This document shows, piece by piece, positions 37,360-49,530 of a DNA stretch of 64,000 bases. The position numbers were made by a program, and so were the translations under genes. The DNA lies in contig CM056743.1 in assembly GCA_029851415.1 (NCBI GenBank), positions 14,562,727 to 14,626,726 of the forward strand, written 5' to 3'. The DNA comes from Eretmocerus hayati. Lineage: Eukaryota; Arthropoda; Insecta; Hymenoptera; Aphelinidae. The notes beneath the pieces were generated by a model. The model had not been told where the DNA came from, ran no database searches, and saw only the letters and a program-made list of their open reading frames with translations. Positions within the stretch are counted from its first letter, which is position 1; the number at the start of each line of letters is the position of its first letter.

Positions 37360-38690
37360 GATCACCCCTCCATCCATCCTACCTCCTACTCAACCAGCCA
37401 CAAACTCATCTACATATCGACTCACCCACGGACACCCATTATACTTCACATCTTTCACGTACGCAACCCAATGGGCGTGATCCAGACGAAAAAATGTTAG
37501 GCTGGCGTTTGATCGTTAATTGATCAATGTATTTTGATGCATTGGTCCCGAGAAATCACACAAGTTTGAGCAGTATTCATTCATTCCAGAAACATGCAGC
37601 CTCGAAAATGATAAAAATAAAGAATTCATGTCCTTGTCTTGGACTGTTCAAAAAAAGAATTATCAATCCTTCAAGCCTATGTAATTGCTATCTTCTCTAC
37701 ATATCTATCCCCCGGTGATTCACGAGTCAGTGGTCAAACTAATGCACGGAACACTTATTGATATTAAAATTCGGCCGTCACTCATATAGTAACACTGAAA
37801 TTCAGCAGTGGGAAGCTGTGGAAAAATGGCAGAATAAGTACATCGACGTGAACGATCGGAAGATGGAAAAGGTAGATAAGATGCGCAAGGGAATCACAGT
37901 TGTATACTTGGGCTGGATAGAAAGAGAGAACCAAAGTGAGACTCCCGCGGGATCGCTTAGGCATCCCATACTTCCTAACATCCCCGAAAAAGATCGAGGG
38001 TTTGGATGCCTGCATTTACCGACATCGATTCTCCCCTTGCTGTCGACTACTGTATGTAGGTATATATATATATATATATATATCGGTCTTGACGGGTGCC
38101 CGCTTCTTTCTGCCGGAATATTGGAAAATAATGCACTTACACCAGTGAAAGAGAATGAAAGAGAAAAAGATATAACATTTTGGCCCCGATACATACCACC
38201 CCCGTAAACGCTACATTTGCCGCTCGTTTGATTCGCTTCTCTTGGGAGCTGTATACTTTACTAGACATCCCAAAAGCCTGTAGAAATGGTTCAGAGTGGT
38301 GGGACGGTAGCAAATCTACCCGAGCACTAATGAAATTTAAGTAGACGTATACGTGTATTTGCCATTTCATCAGCTATCTCCAGTAGCTTTCTTTTTTTTC
38401 CACTCTATCTGTTCGATATTCTAGGTATATTTCCTACCCTTGGGAACCTCTTTTCAATTGCTAATCTCAAAGAGCTGACTGGTCAGTTTTACAATGCTTA
38501 TCTCTTCATTCGAATATTGTGGAATGTGAATTCTGGTCAGTTTTGTACTACGTGTGAAACTGGTCCCGACGAGCTTCAAAGCTATATTTCATTCAGTGAC
38601 TCTGATCAACTTGTAGACTGTTCTTGCCCTTGATACAAGAATTTGACACGTTCACTGTCTCAGCAGAAATTGCATCCAGCTGTATGCTGT
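37360..38690. other. No gene recognised; AT microsatellite
   Basis: It contains an AT microsatellite at about 38060-38083. Open frames crossing it (for example + 37758-38207) are broken into by the microsatellite and show no domain. Confidence 0.4.
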
Positions 38691-38702
38691 ATGCGATGGG
38701 CC

Positions 38703-38757
38703 CAGGGCATATTCTAAGCAGATTTTACAACTGCCCATCGGGAGTGGTATACGAAAG

Positions 38758-38793
<36 letters not shown>

Positions 38794-39910
38794 TGAGACA
38801 TTTCAACTTTTATCAAGTGCATCACCCAAAGGATAGCGGAGTGTGCATTATATCTGTGTATTAGGGTGGGCCGAAAATCCATTTTTCTCGGGAATCGCTT
38901 CGCGCTAGTGAAATTTCACTGTCTTTTCATGAGAAAATACGGGAATCTCTTCGCTGCATGCTTAAAAATGAGTTTTTCAGGTGGAGCAAAAGCCTCGAAT
39001 ATTCAGAAAAATGGAGAAAGACGTGTTTTTCGAACCTTTTAGTTTCGGTGCATCTCCACATTTTGATACGTGCTTTAGCTAATTTTGAAGCTTGGTCCAA
39101 AACCAATAAAATGACTCCATCACAAGATCTCATTCCTCGGCATTTTGGAGCTGACTTCCCTTATTCAAACGCAAAATGAGGCAAACTGTGGAAACTCAAG
39201 CGTAACAATCTGGCCAGAGTTCCATTTGTCGGATGGCTACATAACCCATAGCTTCCTTATGATCGCGGATGAAAAACGTAAGAAAAAGGTCATAAAACCA
39301 TCTTCCGTAGATTTACAACAACTTTGGTCTACGTGACTCAAATAGGACGTACCTTAGCTCATTTTATTGTTTTTCGACCAAGCTTCAAAATTAGCTAAAG
39401 CACGTATCAAAATGTGGAGATCCACCAAAGTTTCATGCAAAACAGTAGCAAAAAAGGTTCGAAAAACACGTTTCTCTCCATTTTTCTCAATCTTCAAGGC
39501 TCTTGCTCCACCTGAAAAACTCATTTTTAAGCATGCAGCGAAAAGATTTCCGTATTTTCTCATCAAAAGACAGTGAAATTTCACTAGCGCGAAGCGATTC
39601 CCGAGAAAAATAGATTTCCGGCCCACCCTACTGTGCATCTCATTTCGTTACTTTATTCAACACAGACATTTGTCTATAGTATTGTCCACGAAGGGATTGT
39701 CTTTGACAAATACAGTGGCGCGAATCATCGAAATCATATAGGACTACATTCACATCTCTTATTATGACTGAAGGAAGAGTGAACATGCGCTCTTTTCGGA
39801 GACTGGAATATTATCCGAGGCAGACAAATGCCCAAAATGAGATTTACAACTGCCCATTTCGTCTTAACAACTGCACTTTTAGCCACAACTGCACACTAAA
39901 ATATGCCCTG
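38703..39910. mobile_element. hAT/P-like non-autonomous element, copy 1
   Basis: The ends CAGGGCATATT and AATATGCCCTG are inverted repeats. GATGGGCC is present directly at both sides (38695-38702 and 39911-39918), a perfect 8-bp target duplication. Near both ends the direct string TTTACAACTGCCCAT recurs (about 38725 and 39841), a subterminal repeat. An A tract of about 30 lies at 38761-38789. A TA-flanked foldback is nested inside. An 8-bp duplication with a CAGGG end suggests hAT, though the duplicated sites do not fit the Ac-type consensus and a P-type origin is possible. No transposase. Confidence 0.85.
38864..39628. mobile_element. TA-flanked foldback nested in copy 1
   Basis: It begins GGGTGGGCCGAAAATC and ends GATTTCCGGCCCACCC, with TA on both sides. 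The arms are about 230 bp, pairing 38864-39100 with about 39390-39628. Short open frames appear on both strands with matching peptides because of the symmetry and are not genes. The same unit is present in copy 2. Confidence 0.75.
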
Positions 39911-40393
39911 GATGGGCCTTATTTGATAGAATTTCGATCACTACCGCACACAAAGTTGGACGCGTGGGCTCCATCGGTGAAGGCGTTAAATGAGTATCAT
40001 ATGATGATAATTCCACACTTCTTCGATCTTGAAGGACGGTGGAGAATGTAATAGATTCCAAAAGAATCACGATAGAAATTTTATGGCAAAATTTTGTTCA
40101 CTAGGTGTTCCGTGGACCTCATCAGGTTTAGCAAATTCCAGTTGTCGGATCTGATTTGCTTGGTATGATCAAGCAAAGGGGGCGGAATGTTAAAGTATCT
40201 CGAGCCTGCGATTAGACTCACTCTGCTTACCTGTATTGTCGAGAGACATATGTCATGTTTGGTTCCAAATACAAGGTCGTTAGTAAAAATCATGACAATG
40301 TGAAAAATAACAAAACCCAAGCGTGATGGGGTACACAAAAATATCGCAGTAAAATCACTATCATGAAATTTTTGGAATTATCACATTCTCCAC

Positions 40394-40632
40394 CCCAGGC
40401 AACATTGATGGGTATAATATACGTCTTCAGACGTATAACAGCCTCATCTAATATACGTCTTAAAAAAGAGTGTGAAATCCGTATAAATAACGCATTTCTT
40501 GGACGTATATTTTGCGGATAAATGTCCGACTAATATGCGTTTGAGAAATAGGTCTAAAATACGCATAAAATACGTATATTTCTCGAAGTTTGAATAACCA
40601 AAGGTTTAATGCTACACGTATTATAAACGTCT
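40394..40632 (+). repeat. Left TIR of the 13.3-kb transposon
   Basis: Starts CCCAGGCAACATTGATGGG. It contains eight to ten copies, in both orientations, of a motif close to ATATACGTCT or ACGTAT, including the palindrome-like ATACGTCTTCAGACGTAT. Subterminal repeats of this kind bind transposon proteins in plant CACTA elements. Just inside, 40668-40687 can form a hairpin with 7-bp arms (CGCAGAG/CTCTGCG). Confidence 0.9.
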
Positions 40633-40897
40633 CATAGACTCTTCTGGCAAACTCATGAAATACGTTTCGCAGAGCGATGGCTCTGCGAATATATCATTGT
40701 GGCAAGTACGCATATCGGACGCATACTGGATTAAGTCCAAAAAACTACTGAGCACCTTCTTGGTATTTGACTGAATTCGTTGTCATGCATTTGATATCGA
40801 GAGCTAAGCTAGATTTGCCAGAAAACTCGAACCAAAAAATAATATTAGTATCGAGTACAAGAACTTAATAATTGTGTTTAGACGTTAAACAATCCTC

Positions 40898-40903
40898 TTT
40901 ATT
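40898..40903 (-). terminator. Polyadenylation signal, DUF4806 gene
   Basis: AATAAA on the minus strand, 193 bp downstream of the TGA at 41098-41096. Confidence 0.55.
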
Positions 40904-41095
40904 GACAAAAACATGATACATACCAACTTCTCTCATCCACTTAAAAGAAATTATCCTCTAAATCTAAACTATGGAGTATTTTTTTATAAAATCTCACAAT
41001 TTGAATATGAATGGGATATATTGTATAGCAACAGCAACATGACGAAGTGAAATAATCTCGAAAATAGCTATAAAGCCTCCACGTTTTAGAACTCA

Positions 41096-44000
41096 TCAAC
41101 TTGATTTTTCGGGAGCTTTCGAATGTTTCTTGGCACTTTTCTTCGGGTAGTTATAACGGCCGGGAGCATTTTTCAGCCAGTCCTGAATAGCGCTCTTGAC
41201 GCTCTTATCAGAAGCCTTGTCAGCGGGAAATATCTTACGGCAGGCCTCTGTAACGAAACAAGGCGACACTTCAATTCATTTTCACAAGACTAGCATAACC
41301 ATTCTAGAGAAAGCAATGTAATATGTAGTACTGTATAATTCCGAGAGCTTATAGAATTGAGGTAACGTTGCGAGCCTGACTTTAAGTAAGTTTGAAGGAC
41401 CAGATAGAAGTGATTTATCAGCTAAAACAGTGCTAAATTCCTTCCCCTGATTATTCCAATCGAATCAAAGGATAACTTCTAAGCTACAAAAGAATTCAAA
41501 ATCTAACTCTAACCGTCAATCGTTGAAGAACAATAGAGAGAAATCAGTCATTTCAAAATGCGTTTGAATGAATCAGATTCTCATCGATGATTTGGAAAGC
41601 ATATAAAATAGCCACAGTCTTGGATAGATTGGTTGAGTGGAATTATTTATTATGAGAGAAAAATCTCGAGAAATCGACCTGTATCTTAGATCATAACATT
41701 GATAGTTCAGGGACGTATATCTTCCATTCCAAAACTCTTTTACAAATCAGAGACTGTATTTTTCATTCGTTGTGCGTGGAAGCGTAGTTTTTGCATATTT
41801 TGTCGTTTTATACTCACAGTTAATCGAAAATTGTAGTTCTATACATGGGCGGGAGACCTATTTTTCGCATCCTCGTAATGATCCCGACCGTTGCCTGCGG
41901 CTCGGGCCAGAAACCCATCACTCGGGCGCGAAAAAAAGTTTTACACCCTTTTATCAAAATATACTATTATTCAATGGCCATGCATCGGATTGCGCTGCAA
42001 ATGCCAAATTTTGAAACCGGCTTTCACAACGTTTTGACCGTGTTAGTTGCAGCCCTATTCAAACTACCGTTCAAACTATAGCAATGATGTTATAATTTCA
42101 TTTTTCAAAAATCTGAGAGTCTGCAGAGTGAGGTTATCGCATTATTAGAGTGTAGGCTGGGATATCTCCAGAAAATCATGGCAGATGCCGACTTCATGTA
42201 CTCTCATGAGATGTGAATTATCACACTTTGGGAGCTTTTGATATCTCGAAAATTTGCATGAGTTCTATAGAAATGTTAGATCATAGAGTATGTAATCACC
42301 TTCTATGACTGTGACGAAATTAGTCTTCCCAAAGGCCTTTTTTTCATTGTTCCCATCCCAGTTGAAATCTTTCGCTACCACGTCTTCCATGAGCATTTTC
42401 AACATTTTATTGATTGCTGGTTTGAGTTCACGTTCACCCACCGTAGATAGCTTCCTAACCTGCAAAATGATTGCAATATTCGCTCACATCAAAATTACTA
42501 ACAGTATCATCCACATATAAAGCTCATTCCGGGAAAAATAAGTTTGAGAGCCCAAACTCCCTAAACATACCAAGTAATGCATGCACTTTTCACCATCATC
42601 TTCATCCAACGCAGTATTCATTGATTCAAAAACCCCAAGCTCTTTCACAGGGAGATCTGGTACCTTAGGTGGTTTTTTTAGCCAACCGATTCCAGAATTG
42701 AACAAAGCCAAGAGCTGCCCTTGGCTTTGTTGAACTTGATCTAACGTATTCTCTGAATGAAACAGCTTGTTGAGTACAATATATTGAAACTGCCTTTCAG
42801 GGATTTGCTGAAAAGTTTCCGGAACAGTAATTTTCTGACCTAGCTTCTCCGTCTGGTGCGAGTCATCAATATCTCTATCCTGAAACATCAAGAGTCTTCT
42901 TAGATCTCACATGACTTGATATCCAATATCTTATAAAGACGATAATTACATCACCCATATTTTTCCGCAAGTCTTGGGTCTTTGATGACTCGTCTAAAAT
43001 TCGTGCCTCATCAAGCAGATCATCATGAGTCTCCTGAAAAATTGTACAAGTACGTGTGATCTTTCATGACATGATCGAGAATAGTCATTGAGCTACAAAT
43101 GTTTGTGAGAAGAATTCAAATCCCGAGAGGCTATACTTATTATAGTAAAAGCTTCCAATTTAAAGAAATATCTAATTTACTTTGTAAAAACTGGAAGAAT
43201 TTCCACTTAGCAAACTCGACAGTTCGGTGTGAATTCAAGGAAATTGTTGAGAAATCAATCAGCTGGTTAAAATTTTCCGAGAAATTCTCTTATCGTGTAG
43301 AACAAGGAATTACACACCTCGTCATACAGATCAAAATAATCCTCTTGATCTCCGCTACCTGCGTTGGCAATGCGTCTCGAAACCTCCTGGATTATAGGAA
43401 CAAGAGCGAATTGACGACATATTTGATTCCATTGGACTTTGAGAAAACAATTAGTTGTATACCTCTGTTGCGGAAGTTTTCTTGGAACTAGTTCCAGTTT
43501 TATGCACAGACTTAGCAATAGGTGATGAATTGTGGTGAGAAGGTGGAGCGTGAAATGGTTTGTCACTGCGTTGTCTTTTCGAGCTGCAAGATGTCTTCGT
43601 CGATGTCGACTTGATGAGAGGTGTCTGTGAGACAGAATCACATGTGATTAGTTCTAAAAATTGAGCTCAGCGTATCAAAATTGGCTCGCACGGCGTTATG
43701 GATTCGGTTTGCATTGATAGTTATTAAATAACTGAGTGGCATCAAAGTGATGGCCAGTTAATGATTCCAATTTCGATCAAAATCCAATTCGAGTTAAATT
43801 CTTTGGATGAAAAATTTTGACTGAATTAAAGGACAAAAATACTTGCTCTCTCGGAAAATTTTGAATGAACCGCAATTTTGATTTTGATGCGGGGAAATTC
43901 AATTCCCATAAGAGATTTTCTTAGGAAATTTCTCCGTATTTGGTCAAGAAAATGATAATTTCAGAGAATGATCATTCTGAGTCTCAAATTTTGCGACATC

Positions 44001-44739
44001 CTTGACGAGATTATCTAAGAATCAATTGAATGATCGCAAGAGATGATGAAATACTACCATAGAAAAAAAAGATCAGACAGAGAAATAGATTCTTGAAATT
44101 ATGAATTGAGGGGAGCAAGTACCCGAGTGTTCATGAATTTAGCTCGTTTCTTCAACGGTCGAATTTCGTCGTCACTTTTGGAACCATCGCTGTCTGAGTC
44201 ACTGTTAGATCCTTGGCCGATCGATGATTCGGAAACTTCGGCACTAGTCAGAGAATCTTCTCCGCTAGCGTCACCTCCAAGTTGCGTCGTCGGCGGAACT
44301 GTAGAAGTGTTTTCTTCAACACGTAATTGGTTCGTTGAAGAACCATCCGTTTGCCAATCCTCCTGTAGTGTTATCTCGGACTCATCGAAATCATTGGACG
44401 ATTGGTCTGTAGGGTGATTCAAGAAAACCTCCAAGCACTTCTCAGCTTTTTGATAATTTCCCACTGTGAAACAGTAGTATACGCTTTTCACTGAACGTAT
44501 GTACATAAATCGAGAAACACATGAAGTTGTAAGCACTGCGTATAGATACCTATGATCCTCACTACTTTCAGCACTTCGAACGAGTTCCACGTCTTCTCGG
44601 GTAGTTCTTGATCTTCAATCATTTTTTTGACATCCGCAGTTTTCTTGGGCCACCAACAGCTCTGATTATTGTTGTATAACCACCCGAGCGGAAAAACTGC
44701 ATACTCTTTCTTCCTTTTGAACTTTGCCAGAGCATACAT
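41096..44739 (-). CDS. DUF4806-domain protein, eight exons, encoded in the transposon
   Basis: Exons on the minus strand: 44739-44550, 44463-44123, 43624-43463, 43386-43318, 43033-42950, 42879-42571, 42459-42300 and 41247-41096. All seven introns are GT-AG and every phase matches, giving 1467 bp and 488 residues. Residues 1-85 form the conserved N-terminal module of this family (FPLGWLYNN, WWP, and W..F.V motifs). Residues 90-175 are acidic and Ser-rich and end in a basic PLKKRAK nuclear-localisation-like string. About 350-475 match DUF4806: VGERELKPAINKML, DFNWDG, KKAF, then an Ala/Lys-rich helix and SAIQDWLKNAP. The C-terminus is Lys/Ser-rich. The function of DUF4806 is not known to me. Its place beside a transposase, and the nuclear character, suggest an accessory DNA-binding or regulatory protein. 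Start: ATG lies 5 nt after a CTACAG acceptor, so an untranslated upstream exon is likely. Confidence 0.85.
41757..41968 (+). repeat. Interspersed hairpin repeat, copy C, in intron 7
   Basis: Shares CGCATCCTCGTAATGAT, CCTGCGGCTCGGGCC, AACCCATCACTCGG and TTTTACACCCTT with the copy at 20180-20398. It lies in the 1052-bp last intron of the DUF4806 gene, so the transposon has itself been colonised. Confidence 0.6.
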
Positions 44740-45822
44740 TCTCTCTGTAGAAAGACAATGATATGTCAGACAATTTAGGATATTTTGATCTCTTTAGTAT
44801 AGCAGAGCTTCTCATCAATCTCATGTGACGCTTCTAAGTTATTGAATATTCCCATAGTGCGACCTCATTGTTTTGAAAAGATTGGAATGATTACTAAAAT
44901 TTGAAAGCTGCACCAGACCCAGTGTTGAGGTTACCGATAATCACGATATTTATGATGTGAGGTGAGTGTGAAAACGGGAAATGGCTCAGCAAGATTTTTT
45001 TTACAAAATTTCAGACTAGAATTTTGAACATAAAAGAGAAACAAACCTTTATTATGTCGCTTATTATTACTCAAATAACTCACGAAACTTCCTCCGCAAT
45101 CGTATCAACTCCAACAGGGTTATGATCAATGGGCTGTTTATTTGATTGTTTACCTTTCATACGAGTAGTAACCTATACTGTGAGAGAACTTTAGGGAAGG
45201 AAAAACTAATACGTATCTCAGAGGTTAACTACAAATTTGACTCGGACTACAGACATCGAGAGAGGTGCTTCATCTTCGAGTCGCGACTTATCGTACTGGA
45301 TGAACAGGTACGTTTCGATAATAATAAAGAGTCAACTCGTAAAAATATTCTTTTCTCGTCAATATTTCAGCCAGTCCAACTTTAATGTCAATTGATGACC
45401 CTACATAGCAAGATGCACGTTATTATTGATTTTTCATCAACGATCGAATAATAACAATCACAAAAATGTTGTACAGCACTAGTGAAATTCAAAATTCAAG
45501 AGTATTATATACTCACACTTAGTGCTTATTTTCGCCTTTTCACAGTTGTTTGAACGTTGGTCGTCGAACACTCACTTATCTCTATGTTGGAAGCACTGAA
45601 CATGAGGCTCTGTACAAACTCACGGAGTCTGCAGCTGATCTCTGATCAGTTCCTGCTGCGGCTGATCTCTGATGAGTTTCTTGCTGAGATGCATGTCTGC
45701 GGGTTTTCAAACGTGAATTTCAATTGCTGGGCCGCTGTGAATGTGTATGCGAAAGAAGATTTATCAATGAGGTATGAGTTTATAATCAACGGTGATTGAA
45801 TTGTCGCATTGCTTCACTGAAC
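44740..45822. other. Upstream region of the DUF4806 gene
   Basis: Presumed promoter and 5' untranslated region of the minus-strand gene. An intron acceptor ends at 44745. No further coding exon could be supported. Confidence 0.4.
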
Positions 45823-45830
45823 GCTGAATG

Positions 45831-45885
45831 CAGGGCATATTCTAAGCAGATTTTACAACTGCCCATCGGGAGTGGTATACGAAAG

Positions 45886-45922
<37 letters not shown>

Positions 45923-47039
45923 TGAGACATTTCAACTTTTATCAAGTGCATCACCCAAAGGATAGCGGAGTGTGCATTATATCTGTGTATTAGGGTGGGC
46001 CGAAAATCCATTTTTCTCGGGAATCGCTTCGCGCTAGTGAAATTTCACTGTCTTTTCATGAGAAAATACGGGAATCTCTTCGCTGCATGCTTAAAAATGA
46101 GTTTTTCAGGTGGAGCAAAAGCCTCGAATATTCAGAAAAATGGAGAAAGACGTGTTTTTCGAACCTTTTAGTTTCGGTGCATCTCCACATTTTGATACGT
46201 GCTTTAGCTAATTTTGAAGCTTGGTCCAAAACCAATAAAATGACTCCATCACAAGATCTCATTCCTCGGCATTTTGGAGCTGACTTCCCTTATTCAAACG
46301 CAAAATGAGGCAAACTGTGGAAACTCAAGCGTAACAATCTGGCCAGAGTTCCATTTGTCGGATGGCTACATAACCCATAGCTTCCTTATGATCGCGGATG
46401 AAAAACGTAAGAAAAAGGTCATAAAACCATCTTCCGTAGATTTACAACAACTTTGGTCTACGTGACTCAAATAGGACGTACCTTAGCTCATTTTATTGTT
46501 TTTCGACCAAGCTTCAAAATTAGCTAAAGCACGTATCAAAATGTGGAGATCCACCAAAGTTTCATGCAAAACAGTAGCAAAAAAGGTTCGAAAAACACGT
46601 TTCTCTCCATTTTTCTCAATCTTCAAGGCTCTTGCTCCACCTGAAAAACTCATTTTTAAGCATGCAGCGAAAAGATTTCCGTATTTTCTCATCAAAAGAC
46701 AGTGAAATTTCACTAGCGCGAAGCGATTCCCGAGAAAAATAGATTTCCGGCCCACCCTACTGTGCATCTCATTTCGTTACTTTATTCAACACAGACATTT
46801 GTCTATAGTATTGTCCACGAAGGGATTGTCTTTGACAAATACAGTGGCGCGAATCATCGAAATCATATAGGACTACATTCACATCTCTTATTATGACTGA
46901 AGGAAGAGTGAACATGCGCTCTTTTCGGAGACTGGAATATTATCCGAGGCAGACAAATGCCCAAAATGAGATTTACAACTGCCCATTTCGTCTTAACAAC
47001 TGCACTTTTAGCCACAACTGCACACTAAAATATGCCCTG
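45831..47039. mobile_element. hAT/P-like non-autonomous element, copy 2, inside the transposon
   Basis: Same orientation and practically the same sequence as 38703-39910, one base longer in the A tract. GCTGAATG is duplicated directly at 45823-45830 and 47040-47047, a perfect 8-bp target duplication different from that of copy 1. So the two copies are separate insertions and not one duplicated segment. Confidence 0.9.
45993..46757. mobile_element. TA-flanked foldback nested in copy 2
   Basis: Same 765-bp unit as 38864-39628, with TA at both sides. Its presence at the same place in both copies shows it entered before the host element multiplied. Confidence 0.75.
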
Positions 47040-47047
47040 GCTGAATG

Positions 47048-49530
47048 GCTGATGGTTCGCCAGTTGTTGGAGAGAGACTCTTTGAATAGTTCAGCCAATC
47101 ATTTCCTAGATCTCCTTCCTCACTTTGATAGATATTCAAGATTTTTCACATGAACATTGTATTACTCGTTTAAATTTGACGAAACGAGAGTTCTCATGAG
47201 TGAGACCTCCTCTCTATTACAAGCTATCGATCAAAAGCCCGCGAGAAAATTTGACTCTGAAACAATGGGACTCACGAATTCTACAATAAAGGCGATGAAA
47301 TAATGCACGTTTCATTGATACTCAAGAAGCGTAAAACAAGACAAGTAAATATACCGAAGTGCATTTCTCTGTATTTCATACGCCCTTCGAATTTTGTTTT
47401 GCTGAGAGAAAATAACCCAGGGAAGCGAACTTCACAAGAATATCCGCTTGTATTGAGACATGAAGAGTATTCTCTATAACGTTGCAACATTTGAAAGAGT
47501 GAAATGTAAAATTGAGTATTCTCCATTCAATTTCAATTTAGCTGCAAGAGTGGGTACATATATCTGAAAAGTATTTTTGTCATTCCATGCTTTTGGGGTC
47601 TAAGATACCACGAATTAAAGTTTTGAGTCTATTTCTTGCATTTTTCAATGCTCAAGCAGATGGCTATCGAAGGGAGTAGAAAGATCTTCCAAGTCCTTTA
47701 TTTCCATGAACTTGATATGATTATCGCGGACTCGATCAGCTCTGCCACTGCTAGTGTTTGAAAGTGCCATTGAACTTTTCCCTGTGCCACCTTGCGTCGA
47801 AATTATTTCATTGTAAATTTTAAATCAACCAAACAACGTAGAACGATGTGCCATGTGCCCTTACGTGCGGGTAATTTTGTTGAAAATGTAAAAAAAGTTT
47901 CATTAAAGAAAGTGCAGAATTGAGCTCATGAAGTTGCAGGAAAATTTTCGAAAATAGTGAAATACATCTCTAAAACTTTTTGAGCTTAATTTTGCACCGA
48001 TCATGATGGCATTTTTATTCGCTTTTATTGCACTCGACCGCGTCCGGACGGAATCTTGTCACCAAAATCTATGTGTGAGCGCGTCAATGATTTCTTTTCG
48101 CGTGCATTTGTGTTAGTTTCGGGCTCTGCGCGTTTCAACATTGTGTCAACGCAAAATGGGTTACTGCGCAGCGTCGGACCTCTCTCTCTTTCTCATTGCA
48201 TCGGCCTCGCCTTAGAATATCACAGCAGTCGACGAAACTCGTCGATTCTTCGCAAACCCTAAAAATTTCACTCTTTCTAGTTGTGATTAATCGAAACATA
48301 ATGATTATCAACAAATAGAAATGTTCTCTCTGAGATGTGAGATATGCCTATAACAAGTATAAAAAACTGCCTGTAGGACCCATAACCTCGAAGTGCTGCC
48401 AGTGCCACGAGATGCTGTCCTGTCAAGCCTAAACTGCTGCTGGCTGTGTTGATGCTTTTAGTGCTGTTATTGCGATGATTTGATGTTTCTCAGTTTTAAG
48501 CAGTTTTCAGAGTGCGGTCGATCTCGCCTAACTTTTGGATTCCAACAAGTTTTCTGCATGCGGCCTCGCTATACCATGGTTTTATCAAAAGTTTCTCTCC
48601 ACCACGTGTGACCAAAGAGTTTGTGATGAGTGTTAGTAGATAAAAAATAATAGGTACCTCTAAAAATTGAATGGTCTCATATTTTTGCAAGCTCAGAGAG
48701 GAAGTTGAGGCCTCAGTGTCGAGGCAATCAAGTTTCGTGGTGTATGTACAGTAAGCGCACTGAGCCAAAGTCCTGGTGTTCAAATCATGAAGCACAATCA
48801 AGGTGATGAGTGATATTTCATGAGACATTGTGAGCTTCTTGATTTGTCATTGAAATAAGACTTTCTCCTCACTGTTACTATTGTCTGCTTCAAGAAACTT
48901 CAGATGAATGACGCAATGGACTACATTCAAAAGTAAAATAGTCACAGTGGCTCTACGCGTTATGAACTTGTTCATTTGAACCATTGAGGATGCTTCTTGT
49001 CATTTCTTGATGCATCACAGAGATTCAACAGTCTCTTTCGGTTGAATTTTCATGGGTCCAGCCATTAAAGTGTAGCATACCATGTTACATTCGGCTCAAG
49101 ACTCATTCCATTTCTAATAAATTTCACTCTACTGATTCAGGAATATGATCATCCATGTTCGAGCTTTGGCATGTGATGTATCATGTGATCTTAACGGATG
49201 GAGATGTCCTGATGATAAATTAATATATCATTGGATGTCTTCATATTCTAGTAATAAGGCTAACACAGCCTCTCAAATGTGATTTGACTGTGGCTTGTGA
49301 ATCAATTCAAAATTATCGGTATGCTCAACATGAGATCAGGAATTATTTCTGATCAGCCATAGCTGACTGATTTATTCCACGATTTATCAATTTGCATTCT
49401 GAAGCGCTTGAGCAAAGATGAATACCCAAAGAATCTTAAGAATAGTATCTCAACATTCTGGCTGATATTAATATCCTTCATTCATGTTCTATACTCCAAG
49501 TAATTAGGATAAAACTAAAACTGAGAAAAT
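47048..49530. other. Central part of the transposon, no gene recognised
   Basis: About 2.5 kb between the nested element and the palindrome. One open frame of 110 codons on - (48828-48496) has no recognisable domain or clear splice sites. It could hold upstream exons or promoters of the two divergent genes, but nothing specific was seen. Confidence 0.4.

Noticed and set aside
38761..38789. A tract as a retroposon poly(A) tail
   Set aside because: It lies inside an element with inverted ends and an 8-bp duplication, so it is internal sequence and not a tail.
39354..39638. Paired open frames on both strands in the 1.2-kb elements (also 46483-46767)
   Set aside because: They arise from the inverted arms of the nested foldback; the + and - peptides are the same sequence read from opposite arms.
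48496..48828. 110-codon open frame on - in the middle of the big transposon
   Set aside because: No recognisable motif, no convincing splice sites and a composition like the surrounding non-coding DNA. It could still be an exon, but I cannot support it.
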